A stretch of DNA of 24,736 nt from an uncultured Lachnospiraceae bacterium. Lineage in GTDB: Bacteria > Bacillota > Clostridia > Lachnospirales > Lachnospiraceae. The notes beneath the pieces are model-generated. The model saw only the letters and a program-made list of their open reading frames with translations. It did not search any database and was not told the DNA's origin. Shown here one piece after another: positions 14,490-21,929 of this stretch. Each line of letters begins with the position of its first letter. Within the stretch, counting starts at the first letter, position 1. The position numbers and the translations under genes were made by a program. The DNA lies in contig CAJUHR010000048.1 in NCBI GenBank assembly GCA_910586255.1, positions 1-24,736 of the forward strand, read 5' to 3'.

Positions 14490-15632
14490 TTACCACCTGC
14501 TTTCTAAAAATTCATAGGTTTCCCGCTCCGCATCCAGAATCTGCGCCACATCCGGCTGCTCCACGGTTTTATGGTGCTCCATAGCACTTTCAATCATCTC
14601 CACAATCGCCGGATAGGAAATCTCTCTCTCCAAAAATTTTGCCACCGCATACTCGTTGGCAGCATTAAACACCGTAGGCAGAGAGCCTCCCCGCCTTCCC
14701 GCCTTGTAGGCCAGTTTAAGCCCCCCAAACACCTCCCTGTCCGGTACCTCAAAGGAGATGCTTTTAAGCTTCGTAAAGTCCAGGCGCTCTCCCGGCAGAA
14801 ATCTTCTCTCCGGATAATAAAGAGCATACTGAATGGGCAGCTTCATGTCCGGCGCCCCAAGCTGGGCCATAACCGCCCCGTCCTCAAACTCCACCATGGA
14901 ATGAATCACGCTCTGTGGCTGGATCACCACCTGAACCTGATCCATGGAAACACCAAACAGCCACTTAGCCTCCATCACCTCCAGGCCCTTGTTCACCATG
15001 GTTGAGGAATCAATGGTAATCTTCCTTCCCATGGTCCAGTTGGGATGCTTTAAGGCATCCTCCACCTGAACCTTATTAAGCTGTTCTTTGGTCCATCCCC
15101 GAAACGGTCCTCCGGAAGCTGTCAAAAGAAGCTTGTGGACCGCCCTTTTATCCTCCCCGTTGAGACACTGAAAAATAGCGCTGTGCTCACTGTCTACCGG
15201 CAGAATCCGCACATTTTTCTCCTTTGCCAACGGCATAATAATATGCCCGGCCGTCACCAAAGTCTCTTTGTTGGCCAGAGCAATATCCTTTCCCGCCTCC
15301 ATGGCCGCAATGGTGGGCCGAATCCCGATCATTCCCACAATGGCTGTCACTAAAAGCTCCGCCTCCGGCTCCGTGGCCACCTCCAAAAGCCCCTCCATAC
15401 CGGCAGTGATCCGCACATCCAGATCCGCTGTCCGCCCTTTAAGCTCTCTTGCCTTCTTCTCATCTCCCATGCAGGCAAGCGCCGGACGGAACTTTCGTAT
15501 CTGCTGCTCCATCCGCTCCACATTCCCCCCTGCTGCCAGGGCCGTCACCTGAATATCGCCGTTTTGCTCCACCACCTCAAGGGTCTGCGTTCCGATGGAG
15601 CCAGTGGAACCAAGTATCGCTATTTTTCTCAC
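14490..15632 (-). CDS. dxr: 1-deoxy-D-xylulose-5-phosphate reductoisomerase
   Basis: This is the first committed enzyme of the MEP isoprenoid pathway; it converts DXP to MEP with NADPH and a divalent metal. Visible are the NADPH-binding IAILGSTGSIGTQTLEVV at the N-terminus, VDSEHSAIFQCL (metal ligands), ASGGPFRGW, LKHPNWTMGRKITIDSSTM, NKGLEVMEAKWLFG, and the C-terminal FNAANEYAVAKFL. A GTG start at 15632 is chosen because GGGAGG lies about seven bases ahead and it gives the usual 380 residues. An ATG at 15662 would add ten residues and lies upstream of that site. It shares the cluster with ispG, so two MEP genes are co-located. Confidence 0.96.
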   Translation of the reverse strand: MRKIAILGSTGSIGTQTLEVVEQNGDIQVTALAAGGNVERMEQQIRKFRPALACMGDEKKARELKGRTADLDVRITAGMEGLLEVATEPEAELLVTAIVGMIGIRPTIAAMEAGKDIALANKETLVTAGHIIMPLAKEKNVRILPVDSEHSAIFQCLNGEDKRAVHKLLLTASGGPFRGWTKEQLNKVQVEDALKHPNWTMGRKITIDSSTMVNKGLEVMEAKWLFGVSMDQVQVVIQPQSVIHSMVEFEDGAVMAQLGAPDMKLPIQYALYYPERRFLPGERLDFTKLKSISFEVPDREVFGGLKLAYKAGRRGGSLPTVFNAANEYAVAKFLEREISYPAIVEMIESAMEHHKTVEQPDVAQILDAERETYEFLESRW

Positions 15633-15774
15633 AATTTTTCCTCCCGTATTTCTGCCAGACATAATCCCAGTCTCTCAAATCCGCGCCACAAAGAAATCCC
15701 GAAAATGACCCGATCATCCACTTTTCAAAGCCGTCTGTCTCTCTGCGCTGCCCCAAGAGCCGGCCGCCACATGG

Positions 15775-16575
15775 TCACCGCAAAAACGTCACCGCAAAAT
15801 AGATGGCCGGCGCCGTAAAAAGCATGCTGTCAAACCGGTCCAATATCCCTCCGTGTCCCGGAATCAGGTGTCCGTAATCCTTGATATCATGATTTCTCTT
15901 GATGGCTGAGGCTGCCAGATCCCCCACCTGGGAAATCACCGCCCCTATGGCGCAGGCAAGGGCGCAGGCCACCCGGGGATTGCCCACCTCCATCATCCGG
16001 CTCCCGTAGATGCAGGCAAAAATATATCCCAAAAGAGCAGCCCCGGCCACGCCTCCCACAGCACCCTCGATAGTTTTCTTGGGACTTAAGACCGGCACCA
16101 GCTTATGTTTTCCAAACATCATCCCCGCACAGTAGGCGCAGGTATCACACCCCCAGGAGCTGAAAAATATCAGCCAGACCAGGTAGATGCCGTCTGCCAT
16201 AGCCCGCACCTGATATAGATAGGAAAGCATAACAGCCGCGTAAAACACGCCGAAGAAGGCCACAGTCACCTCCTCCGTGCGGTATTTGGGAAAGGTAAAC
16301 ACATAGATGCCCATAAGAACCATCAAAGCCGCAATGGCCATGAGAATCACGTACTGCTGTCCGTCATACCACACCAGTCCATAATAGGCCGCCGCTGTCA
16401 TATAGCCCACAATCCCCAAAGGATTCTTCTCAATCTTCATCACCCGGTACAGCTCAAACAGGCCCACCAGAGAGATCATCCCTGCCGTCAGATAAAGAAG
16501 CAGTCCGCCTCTCCCCACAATCATGATGGCAAGAACCACCAAAATTATACCACTAACCAGACGTTTTCCAAACAT
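15775..16575 (-). CDS. cdsA: phosphatidate cytidylyltransferase (CDP-diglyceride synthase)
   Basis: An integral membrane enzyme making CDP-diacylglycerol from phosphatidate and CTP, the entry to phospholipid synthesis. Of 266 residues most are membrane segments. The CTP-transferase signature is clear near the C-terminus: WGCDTCAYCAGMMFGKHKL, SPKKTIEGAVGG, GDLAASAIKRNHDIKDYG and PGHGGILDRFDSM. The start at 16575 has GGAGGG ahead; the frame is open up to 16620 but that stretch runs into the repeat at 16609-16637. It follows uppS. Confidence 0.95.
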   Translation of the reverse strand: MFGKRLVSGIILVVLAIMIVGRGGLLLYLTAGMISLVGLFELYRVMKIEKNPLGIVGYMTAAAYYGLVWYDGQQYVILMAIAALMVLMGIYVFTFPKYRTEEVTVAFFGVFYAAVMLSYLYQVRAMADGIYLVWLIFFSSWGCDTCAYCAGMMFGKHKLVPVLSPKKTIEGAVGGVAGAALLGYIFACIYGSRMMEVGNPRVACALACAIGAVISQVGDLAASAIKRNHDIKDYGHLIPGHGGILDRFDSMLFTAPAIYFAVTFLR

Positions 16576-16608
16576 TCCGGTCCCTCCCTTCCCTGCGTGA
16601 CTCTGTAT

Positions 16609-16637
16609 GTTACCGTTCACATACGTTCACAGCAACC
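16609..16637. repeat. dispersed GTTACCGTTCA repeat after uppS
   Basis: This 29-bp sequence matches 26 of 29 bases of the copy at 21898-21926, in the same orientation relative to the upstream gene (seven bases after a stop codon, here uppS). It contains two GTTCACA half-units in tandem. Confidence 0.7.
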
Positions 16638-16643
16638 TCTGTA

Positions 16644-17366
16644 TTACTTAACTCCCCCAAATCTCCGCTCCCGTTTATTATACGCAAGGATTGCCTTTTC
16701 CAATTCCTCCTGATTAAAATCCGGCCAGAGACAATCGGTCACATAAATCTCTGTGTAGGCCAGCTGCCACAAAAGGTAGTTGGAAAGACGGATCTCCCCG
16801 CTGGTGCGGATCAAAAGATCCGGATCCGGCATACCTGCCGTGTCCAGATAGGAGGCCACCGTCTCCTCTTTGATTTCCTCTGAGCAAAGTCTCCCGGCGG
16901 CACAGTCCGATGCTATACGGCGCACGGCCCGGGTCAGCTCGTCCCGACCGCCGTAATTGACGGCAATCACAAAGGTCAGCCCTGTATTTGTTTTCGTTTC
17001 TCTCTCCAGACGGTTGATTCCCTCAATAATATCCGCGTCAAACCGGGTTCTGTCCCCGATCATACACACCCGAACATTGTTAGAGGAGGCGATCTTTAAA
17101 AGACGGACCATGTAGTAGCGGAACAGCTGCATCAGAGCTCCCACCTCCTCCGATGACCGCTTCCAGTTCTCCGTGGAAAATCCGTACACAGTCAGGTACT
17201 CAATCCCCGCCCTGGCCGCCAGTTCAACGGTCTTTTCCACTGTCACACAGCCCTCCTTGTGACCCATGGTCCGGGGCAGCCCCCGCTTTTTTGCCCACCG
17301 GCCATTGCCGTCCAAAATAATCGCCACATGTTTTGGAATAACCATCCCACTCTGATTTTCTCCCAT
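16644..17366 (-). CDS. uppS: undecaprenyl diphosphate synthase (cis-prenyltransferase)
   Basis: This adds isopentenyl units to farnesyl diphosphate to make the C55 lipid carrier for cell-wall synthesis. All cis-prenyltransferase regions are seen: HVAIILDGNGRWAKKRG with the catalytic Asp, TMGHKEG, YLTVYGFSTENWKRS, NYGGRDEL, PDPDLLIRTSGEIRLSNYL, and WQLAYTEIYVTDCLWPDF. The start at 17366 has GGGAGG ahead and gives 240 residues, usual for the family. The frame is open to 17537 but the extra 57 residues have no homology-like features and would reach the end of frr. It uses the isoprenoid supply made by the dxr/ispG pathway encoded in the same cluster. Confidence 0.96.
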   Translation of the reverse strand: MGENQSGMVIPKHVAIILDGNGRWAKKRGLPRTMGHKEGCVTVEKTVELAARAGIEYLTVYGFSTENWKRSSEEVGALMQLFRYYMVRLLKIASSNNVRVCMIGDRTRFDADIIEGINRLERETKTNTGLTFVIAVNYGGRDELTRAVRRIASDCAAGRLCSEEIKEETVASYLDTAGMPDPDLLIRTSGEIRLSNYLLWQLAYTEIYVTDCLWPDFNQEELEKAILAYNKRERRFGGVK

Positions 17367-17462
17367 CGTATATCCTCCCTTATAGCAATGACTGCCTTCA
17401 TGTGCCTTTTCCCCTATGTCAGCCGGATGAAGGGCTCGTACAGGACACGGATATATAACAGT

Positions 17463-17487
17463 GGGACAGAAGATAATCCCCTGTCCC
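17463..17487 (-). other. hairpin between frr and uppS
   Basis: The 174 bp between frr and uppS hold a 7-bp inverted repeat, GGGACAG/CTGTCCC, around an 11-nt loop, with more C-rich sequence beside it. No T-run follows. It may be an attenuating or processing hairpin; otherwise the gap holds nothing recognised apart from the uppS ribosome binding site. Confidence 0.35.
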
Positions 17488-17540
17488 CCCTTGTCTCCTA
17501 TTGTCTGTCTCCCGCCACGCGGCCGGATTTGTGCCACTAC

Positions 17541-18095
17541 TCAGACCGTCATGATCTCCTTCGTCTTGTTCTCCACAGCCGCGTCAATCTTTTCGATCAT
17601 CTTGTCGGTAATCTTCTGAATCTTCTCCGTGCCCAGCTTCAAATCATCCTCTGACATCTCCCCCGACTTCTCCATCTTCTTGAAGGTCTCATTGGCATCC
17701 CGGCGGATGTTGCGGACCGCCACTTTGGTATTCTCGCCCCGCTTCTTCACATCCTTGGCCAGATCCTTTCTGCGCTCCTCCGTCAGCTCCGGAAACACCA
17801 GACGGATCACATTGCCGTCATTGGTGGGATGAATTCCCAGATCCGACATGTTGATAGCCTTCTCAATGGCCTTTAAAAGGCTCTTCTCCCAGGGCTGAAT
17901 CACAATCATCCTGGCCTCCGGAATGTTGATATTGCCCACCTGCTGAATCGGTGTGGGCGTCCCGTAGTAATCCACTTTAATCTTGTCCAGCACGTGCGGA
18001 TTGGCGCGTCCGGCACGGATGGTGGCATAATCGCTAAGCAGCACATCCAGAGACTTATTCATCTTGTCCTCAAACATTCTTAACTGTTCCTGCAT
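17541..18095 (-). CDS. frr: ribosome recycling factor
   Basis: This splits the post-termination ribosome together with EF-G. The 184 residues cover the whole family length. Typical stretches are LLSDYATIRAGRANPHVLDKI near the N-terminus, YYGTPTPIQQVGNINIPEAR, LGIHPTNDGNVIRLVFPELTEERRKDLAK, and KKRGENTKVAVRNIRRDAN. AGGAGGGG is close ahead of the ATG. The gene starts 12 bp after the pyrH stop, the standard pyrH-frr pair. Confidence 0.97.
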   Translation of the reverse strand: MQEQLRMFEDKMNKSLDVLLSDYATIRAGRANPHVLDKIKVDYYGTPTPIQQVGNINIPEARMIVIQPWEKSLLKAIEKAINMSDLGIHPTNDGNVIRLVFPELTEERRKDLAKDVKKRGENTKVAVRNIRRDANETFKKMEKSGEMSEDDLKLGTEKIQKITDKMIEKIDAAVENKTKEIMTV

Positions 18096-18107
18096 ATTCC
18101 CCTCCTG

Positions 18108-18812
18108 TTATCGCACGGTCACTATCGTACCATTTATTTTTCCCTGCATTGCATTGGCAATGCTGTCCTTCTCGTTCAAGTCAAATACCGCCATGGGCAT
18201 CTTGTGCTCCAGACACATGATGGAGGCCGTCAGATCCACCACCGCCAGCTTTTTGTCAATAACCTCCTGAATAGAGATGGTGTCATACCGCTTAGCCTCA
18301 GGATTCTTCGCCGGGTCGCTGTCATAGACGCCGTCAATGGACTTGGCTAAGAGAATACAGTCCGCCTCCATCTCCACCGCCCGCAGGGTGATGCCCGTGT
18401 CTGTGGAGAAATACGGATGGCCCGTACCTCCTGCAAAAAACACCACCATACCCTTCTCAAAATACTTGTTGGCCCTATCCTTTGAAAACAGCTTGGTCAT
18501 GGTTCCGCACTCAAAGGGGGTGAGAATCTGTGTCATCATCCCTGCATTGCGGAAAATCTCAGACACATAAATACAATTCATCACTGTTGCCAGCATACCG
18601 ATCTGATCCGCCTTGGTCCGGTCAATGGCCTCGCTGGCGCGTCCTCTCCAGAAATTGCCCCCGCCAATCACAATCCCTACCTGAACTCCCGCATCTACGG
18701 AAAGCTTTACCTGCCTGGCCACCTCTTTTACCGTATCCTCGTCAAAACCGGTTTTTTTGGGGCCCGCCAGGGCTTCGCCGCTTAGCTTTAAAAATACACG
18801 CTTTCTGTTCAT
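18108..18812 (-). CDS. pyrH: UMP kinase
   Basis: This phosphorylates UMP to UDP in pyrimidine nucleotide synthesis and belongs to the amino acid kinase family. The 234 residues show KRVFLKLSGEAL with the phosphate-binding loop, VGIVIGGGNFWRGR, DQIGMLATVMNCIYV, FFAGGTGHPYFSTDTGITLRA, and the late SIDGVYDSDPAKNPEAKRYD. AGGAG lies nine bases ahead of the ATG. It is the first gene of the essential cluster running to polC. Confidence 0.97.
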   Translation of the reverse strand: MNRKRVFLKLSGEALAGPKKTGFDEDTVKEVARQVKLSVDAGVQVGIVIGGGNFWRGRASEAIDRTKADQIGMLATVMNCIYVSEIFRNAGMMTQILTPFECGTMTKLFSKDRANKYFEKGMVVFFAGGTGHPYFSTDTGITLRAVEMEADCILLAKSIDGVYDSDPAKNPEAKRYDTISIQEVIDKKLAVVDLTASIMCLEHKMPMAVFDLNEKDSIANAMQGKINGTIVTVR

Positions 18813-18847
18813 ATATGCTTTCTCCTGTCGTGTTTCACTCTGTGGAT

Positions 18848-18876
18848 ATCATATCACATTCGAAGGATTTTGAAAA
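18848..18876 (-). promoter_or_regulatory. probable promoter of the pyrH-frr cluster
   Basis: On the minus strand TATGAT (18848-18853) is preceded by a 17-bp spacer and TTTTCA (18871-18876, four of six matches to the -35 consensus). It lies 36 bp before the pyrH start codon in the only sizeable gap upstream of the cluster. Confidence 0.5.
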
Positions 18877-18878
18877 GA

Positions 18879-18926
18879 GTAACCGAACGATAACTTTTTT
18901 TCAGTACCCTTGTTGGTTACCGTTCA
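18879..18926. repeat. paired dispersed repeat units at the phosphopantetheinyl transferase gene end
   Basis: GTAACCGAACGATAAC (18879-18894) and GTTACCGTTCA (18916-18926) are both units of the dispersed repeat. The stop codon of the upstream gene (TGA, 18924-18926) is the end of the second unit, and the probable pyrH promoter directly adjoins the first. Confidence 0.6.
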
Positions 18927-19622
18927 TACAAGCCCCTCCGGCCCCCAGCTAAGGAATTGTATTTTTGCAAAAATTCCAGGCTCTGCCCCCTCCACGCACA
19001 GAGCTGCCTGATATCCGGGAAGAGAAAATTCCTTAAAACCATATGGCTTTCCCTCTCCCGCCTGTTTTACCTGCACCGGAGGGCCAAGGAAAATGGCAAA
19101 ATCATTGAGCGGCATACGGATTCCCTTTCCCGTAACCTTCAAAAAGCTTTCCTTTAAGGTCCAGAATCGGTAAAACATCCGGGCCCTCTTGCATTCCTCA
19201 GTCTGTTCCTCCAGCGCCCTTATCTCCTCCGGGGCAAAAAAACGCCGGACAATCCGATAGTCCGGCTTTCCCTCCTGCTCCACATCACAGCCCACCTGCC
19301 GGTCTGCGAAAGCAGCCATAGCCATGGCGCCGGAATGGGACAGATTGAAATGGATATCCGGATAATCCTTCAAATAAGGCTTTTCATCGGCCCCATAAGC
19401 CATAGCCACTTCCCTCTCCCTAAGCCCGTGCCTGCCCAGTCCATAGTCCAGCAAAAGTCCGGCACCTAAAGACAGCGCCTTGCCCTTGGGATACCGGAAC
19501 CTTTGTATTTTTTCCTGCCGCTTCTCCGAAAGAGAGGCGTACAAGAGATCAACTGCCGGATCCTTCTCCTCCCATGCCTTCAAAAGAGGCGCCGTGTCCA
19601 GCATATATACTTTTACTGTCAT
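18924..19622 (-). CDS. 4'-phosphopantetheinyl transferase, Sfp type
   Basis: This transfers the phosphopantetheine arm of CoA to a serine of acyl- or peptidyl-carrier proteins. Sfp-family motifs are visible in the 232 residues: GADEKPYL then IHFNLSHSG, the metal-binding GCDVEQ (Asp and Glu), FFAPEEI, and FWTLKESFLKVTGKG. No NRPS or PKS genes lie in the window, so the target is unknown; it could serve a carrier protein elsewhere. The start at 19622 (MTVKVYMLD) follows GGAAAGGA by about ten bases. It lies 53 bp after the cysteine hydrolase gene. Its TGA stop is part of a dispersed repeat. Confidence 0.9.
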   Translation of the reverse strand: MTVKVYMLDTAPLLKAWEEKDPAVDLLYASLSEKRQEKIQRFRYPKGKALSLGAGLLLDYGLGRHGLREREVAMAYGADEKPYLKDYPDIHFNLSHSGAMAMAAFADRQVGCDVEQEGKPDYRIVRRFFAPEEIRALEEQTEECKRARMFYRFWTLKESFLKVTGKGIRMPLNDFAIFLGPPVQVKQAGEGKPYGFKEFSLPGYQAALCVEGAEPGIFAKIQFLSWGPEGLV

Positions 19623-19674
19623 TTTTTGCCATTCCTTTCCAAGGCAAAACAAGCCGTGAAAGCTTTGTCAAATT

Positions 19675-19686
19675 GTTACTGTTCAC
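19675..19686. repeat. dispersed repeat unit forming the end of the cysteine hydrolase gene
   Basis: GTTACTGTTCAC is identical to the 12-bp terminal inverted repeat of the element at 142-244. On the coding strand it supplies the last Glu and Gln codons and the TAA stop of the hydrolase gene. Confidence 0.6.
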
Positions 19687-20218
19687 GGAGGGCATCTTCC
19701 AGCAAATCAATCTGGCACATTTTCATGGTCTTTAGCGCCGCCTTGTGGCTCTCCTTGGTAACGCCGGCACAGCATGACGGGTCCACCTTGATCACCGTCC
19801 CCGGAAGCTTTGCCCGGAGAAGAAGAGCATTGCTGACCACGCAGATATCCGTACAGAGCCCAGCCAGCTCAATCTCCATCTCATCTCTCAGACTGAGCCG
19901 GTACATCTCCTCTGCCAGCTCCTCCGAACCGAAGGTGTATTTGTCAAAAATCCGGGCTTTAGGCATGGCGGCGGCCACCCTTTCGTCAATCTGCCACCCG
20001 TCCGTTTCCTTGACACAGTGAACCACCGGAAGCTTTTTCCCCTCCAAGGTATCCTGATAGTTGGCAAAATGGGTATCCCTGGTGGCGTAAATGTGATCCG
20101 GCTTATATTCACCGATCCGCTTGATCACCTGCGGCACAATCCCCTGGGCCATCTCACTGCCCAGAGCCCCGTCTATAAAATCCTTCTGCATATCGATTAC
20201 TACCAGATATCTCTCCAT
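19676..20218 (-). CDS. isochorismatase-family cysteine hydrolase, nicotinamidase-like
   Basis: A 180-residue cysteine hydrolase. The catalytic triad of the family is visible as Asp9 (VVIDMQKDF), Lys93 (IFDKYTFGS) and the nucleophile Cys126 (LAGLCTDICVVSNAL). TRDTHFANY carries an Asp and a His placed like the metal ligands of nicotinamidases, and HCVKETDGWQI a further His. Nicotinamidase (nicotinamide to nicotinate, NAD salvage) is the best guess; other amide substrates are possible. AAGGAGG stands six bases ahead of the ATG. The last two residues and the stop come from a dispersed repeat unit. Confidence 0.85.
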   Translation of the reverse strand: MERYLVVIDMQKDFIDGALGSEMAQGIVPQVIKRIGEYKPDHIYATRDTHFANYQDTLEGKKLPVVHCVKETDGWQIDERVAAAMPKARIFDKYTFGSEELAEEMYRLSLRDEMEIELAGLCTDICVVSNALLLRAKLPGTVIKVDPSCCAGVTKESHKAALKTMKMCQIDLLEDALREQ

Positions 20219-20270
20219 CCTTCTCCTCCTTTCAAGGCTATATTATTGATATACCGGCTCTCCCTTTCGA

Positions 20271-20284
20271 CAGACAAATGTCTG
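20271..20284. promoter_or_regulatory. palindrome upstream of the cysteine hydrolase gene
   Basis: CAGACA-AA-TGTCTG is a perfect 6+2+6 inverted repeat in the 140-bp gap before the hydrolase gene. On the minus strand TTGTCT within it could be a weak -35 box with a poor -10 (GTATAT) 17 bp on. It may be an operator; no regulator can be named. Confidence 0.35.
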
Positions 20285-20358
20285 CCTCAGAAGTCTCCCT
20301 TTACATAATCCTCCGCCGGCTATCTTCCCTGCAAACAGAAATCTTACTCTGTCTCCCT

Positions 20359-21765
20359 TCAAATCAGGGGATCGGCAACAAACCGCTCCGTCACCTCACG
20401 TTGCTTCCCGCAGCTTAACCTTCCCTCCGGGCAGCTTCCCGTCACATAGCAGCTGGGACCGAAACGGCCAAACAGCCGGGGGCAGGACTTTCGCAACAGC
20501 TTCAGCATTTCAATGGAAATCTTCTGAACCTCCCACTGAGCCCTGTTGCAGGCTCTCAGCTGAATAAAATGCTTCAGCTCCCTTCCATTGATCGTTGTCA
20601 TAACATCCATTACATTGCCGCTTAAGGCATAATAATAGCTGTATTTTCTCAAAACAGGATTCCCCGCCATCTCCTTTACCATAATATTTGAAGCTTCCAA
20701 AGTACTCTTGTAAAGCTCAAACAATCGTTCATCCCTCTTTATGGTGTCCGGGAGAATATACCGGCTGTGATTAATCCCCTGTATGGAAGGAATAATCACC
20801 GACTGCATCCGATGGCGGACAATGTGGGTGATCCCGGACAGAGTAATATCCGAGATCAAAAATGAGTAGGACAGCTGCTCTAACTCCCTTGGACGATCCG
20901 AACTTAAGATCTGGTCAATCACAGAAGCCCCGGCCTTTTCCTTCCCCGCGTACCGGGGATGCTGCGCCCTGAAAGCCGTCTCCAAAAGCTTCAAAGGATC
21001 CAACGGCCCGCTTAACAGGCTTACGGCCCCGGCCTGCCCGCTGTCCACCAGGGATACCAAATCTTCGGCCAAAACCTCTACGGCAGAGGCAGTGTCGTCT
21101 GCCCTATCCCTTTTCTCAAAAGGCGCCCTCTCCTCCATCGCCAAGCTTTCAAGCTCATCCAGGACACAGGGACAAACCTTTCTTATCTGCTCCTCAATCT
21201 GGTCCGCCAAATCTAAAAGCTCAGGTATCTGCCGTCCCCGGCCGCCGCGGATGTCTCTCACCACATGAATCAGCTCACGGGCATTGAGCGTACAATAAAA
21301 ATTGCTGTGAAAAGCATAGGGGAGTAAAAACCGGGCATCCTCCTTCGGAATCCCCCCGTCCAGCATAACCCGGTAAGCCTCAAAAAGTCTGTCCATATAA
21401 GAACAGTACCGGCACCGATCCTCCCCTTTAAGCTCCTCAGGTATATGATACCCCAGACCGCCAAAATCCACATACCTCCTGGACTTGACCGTAAAGGATG
21501 CCAGCCGGTATTCTATAAAGTACTGCTCCACAAAAACCGATACGTTTCTGAGGGCAAAGGTAAAAACCATATGCTCAATGATAGACTTGTGGCCGGATGC
21601 CAAAACCTTTCGGATCAAGCCTTCGTTTTTCTCATTTCCCCTTGCCTTCTCAAATATCTCAACAGCATCTCCCTGGGTGGTCGAGATCCGCGCCGCGCTG
21701 GCACAGATCTCTGTATTGTTTATATTATAGCTGATCAGCTCAGCCTGTGACCCATTTCCCGCCAT
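20359..21765 (-). CDS. double-length ThyX-like protein (FAD-dependent thymidylate synthase family)
   Basis: ThyX makes dTMP from dUMP using methylene-THF and FAD; a normal chain is 220-250 residues. This protein has 468 and appears to be two ThyX-like halves in tandem. Half one (about 1-200) has HKSIIEHMVFTF and FIEYRLASFTVKSRRYVDF, where the signature RHR is replaced by EYR, then TLNARELIHVVRDIRGGRGRQIPE. Half two (about 250-430) has GITHIVRHRMQS with RHR kept but the NxxS-RY part altered to INHSRYILPD, then TINGRELKHFIQLRACNRAQWEVQ. Four cysteines follow (about 428-452: SCPRLF, PSCYVTGSCPEG, LSCGKQ), a possible metal site. The start at 21765 has GAGGTG ahead. It has its own promoter with two palindromes. 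Family membership is likely; thymidylate synthase activity is not assured. Confidence 0.82.
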   Translation of the reverse strand: MAGNGSQAELISYNINNTEICASAARISTTQGDAVEIFEKARGNEKNEGLIRKVLASGHKSIIEHMVFTFALRNVSVFVEQYFIEYRLASFTVKSRRYVDFGGLGYHIPEELKGEDRCRYCSYMDRLFEAYRVMLDGGIPKEDARFLLPYAFHSNFYCTLNARELIHVVRDIRGGRGRQIPELLDLADQIEEQIRKVCPCVLDELESLAMEERAPFEKRDRADDTASAVEVLAEDLVSLVDSGQAGAVSLLSGPLDPLKLLETAFRAQHPRYAGKEKAGASVIDQILSSDRPRELEQLSYSFLISDITLSGITHIVRHRMQSVIIPSIQGINHSRYILPDTIKRDERLFELYKSTLEASNIMVKEMAGNPVLRKYSYYYALSGNVMDVMTTINGRELKHFIQLRACNRAQWEVQKISIEMLKLLRKSCPRLFGRFGPSCYVTGSCPEGRLSCGKQREVTERFVADPLI

Positions 21766-21823
21766 AAAGCACCTCATTCCTTCCAGTAATGACAATCCGC
21801 CGTCCAATGGCCGCGAATATGTA

Positions 21824-21858
21824 TGCTATAGTATAGCACAAATGCCAAGCCTTGGCAA
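21824..21858 (-). promoter_or_regulatory. promoter of the ThyX-like gene with two operator-like palindromes
   Basis: On the minus strand TTGCCA (21853-21858), a 17-bp spacer, and TATACT (21830-21835). The -35 lies in the palindrome TGCCAAG-C-CTTGGCA (21843-21857) and the -10 lies in the palindrome TGCTATA-G-TATAGCA (21824-21838), both perfect 7+1+7 repeats. Proteins bound at either would block the promoter. Confidence 0.7.
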
Positions 21859-21897
21859 TCCACCGAAAAACACGCTTCATGGCAGAGGCTCATCCAG

Positions 21898-21926
21898 GTT
21901 ACTGTTCACATACATTCACAGCAGCC
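21898..21926. repeat. dispersed GTTACTGTTCA repeat after the ROK gene
   Basis: This matches 26 of 29 bases of the copy at 16609-16637 and begins three bases after the ROK stop codon, in the same orientation relative to the gene. Confidence 0.7.
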
Positions 21927-21929
21927 TGC

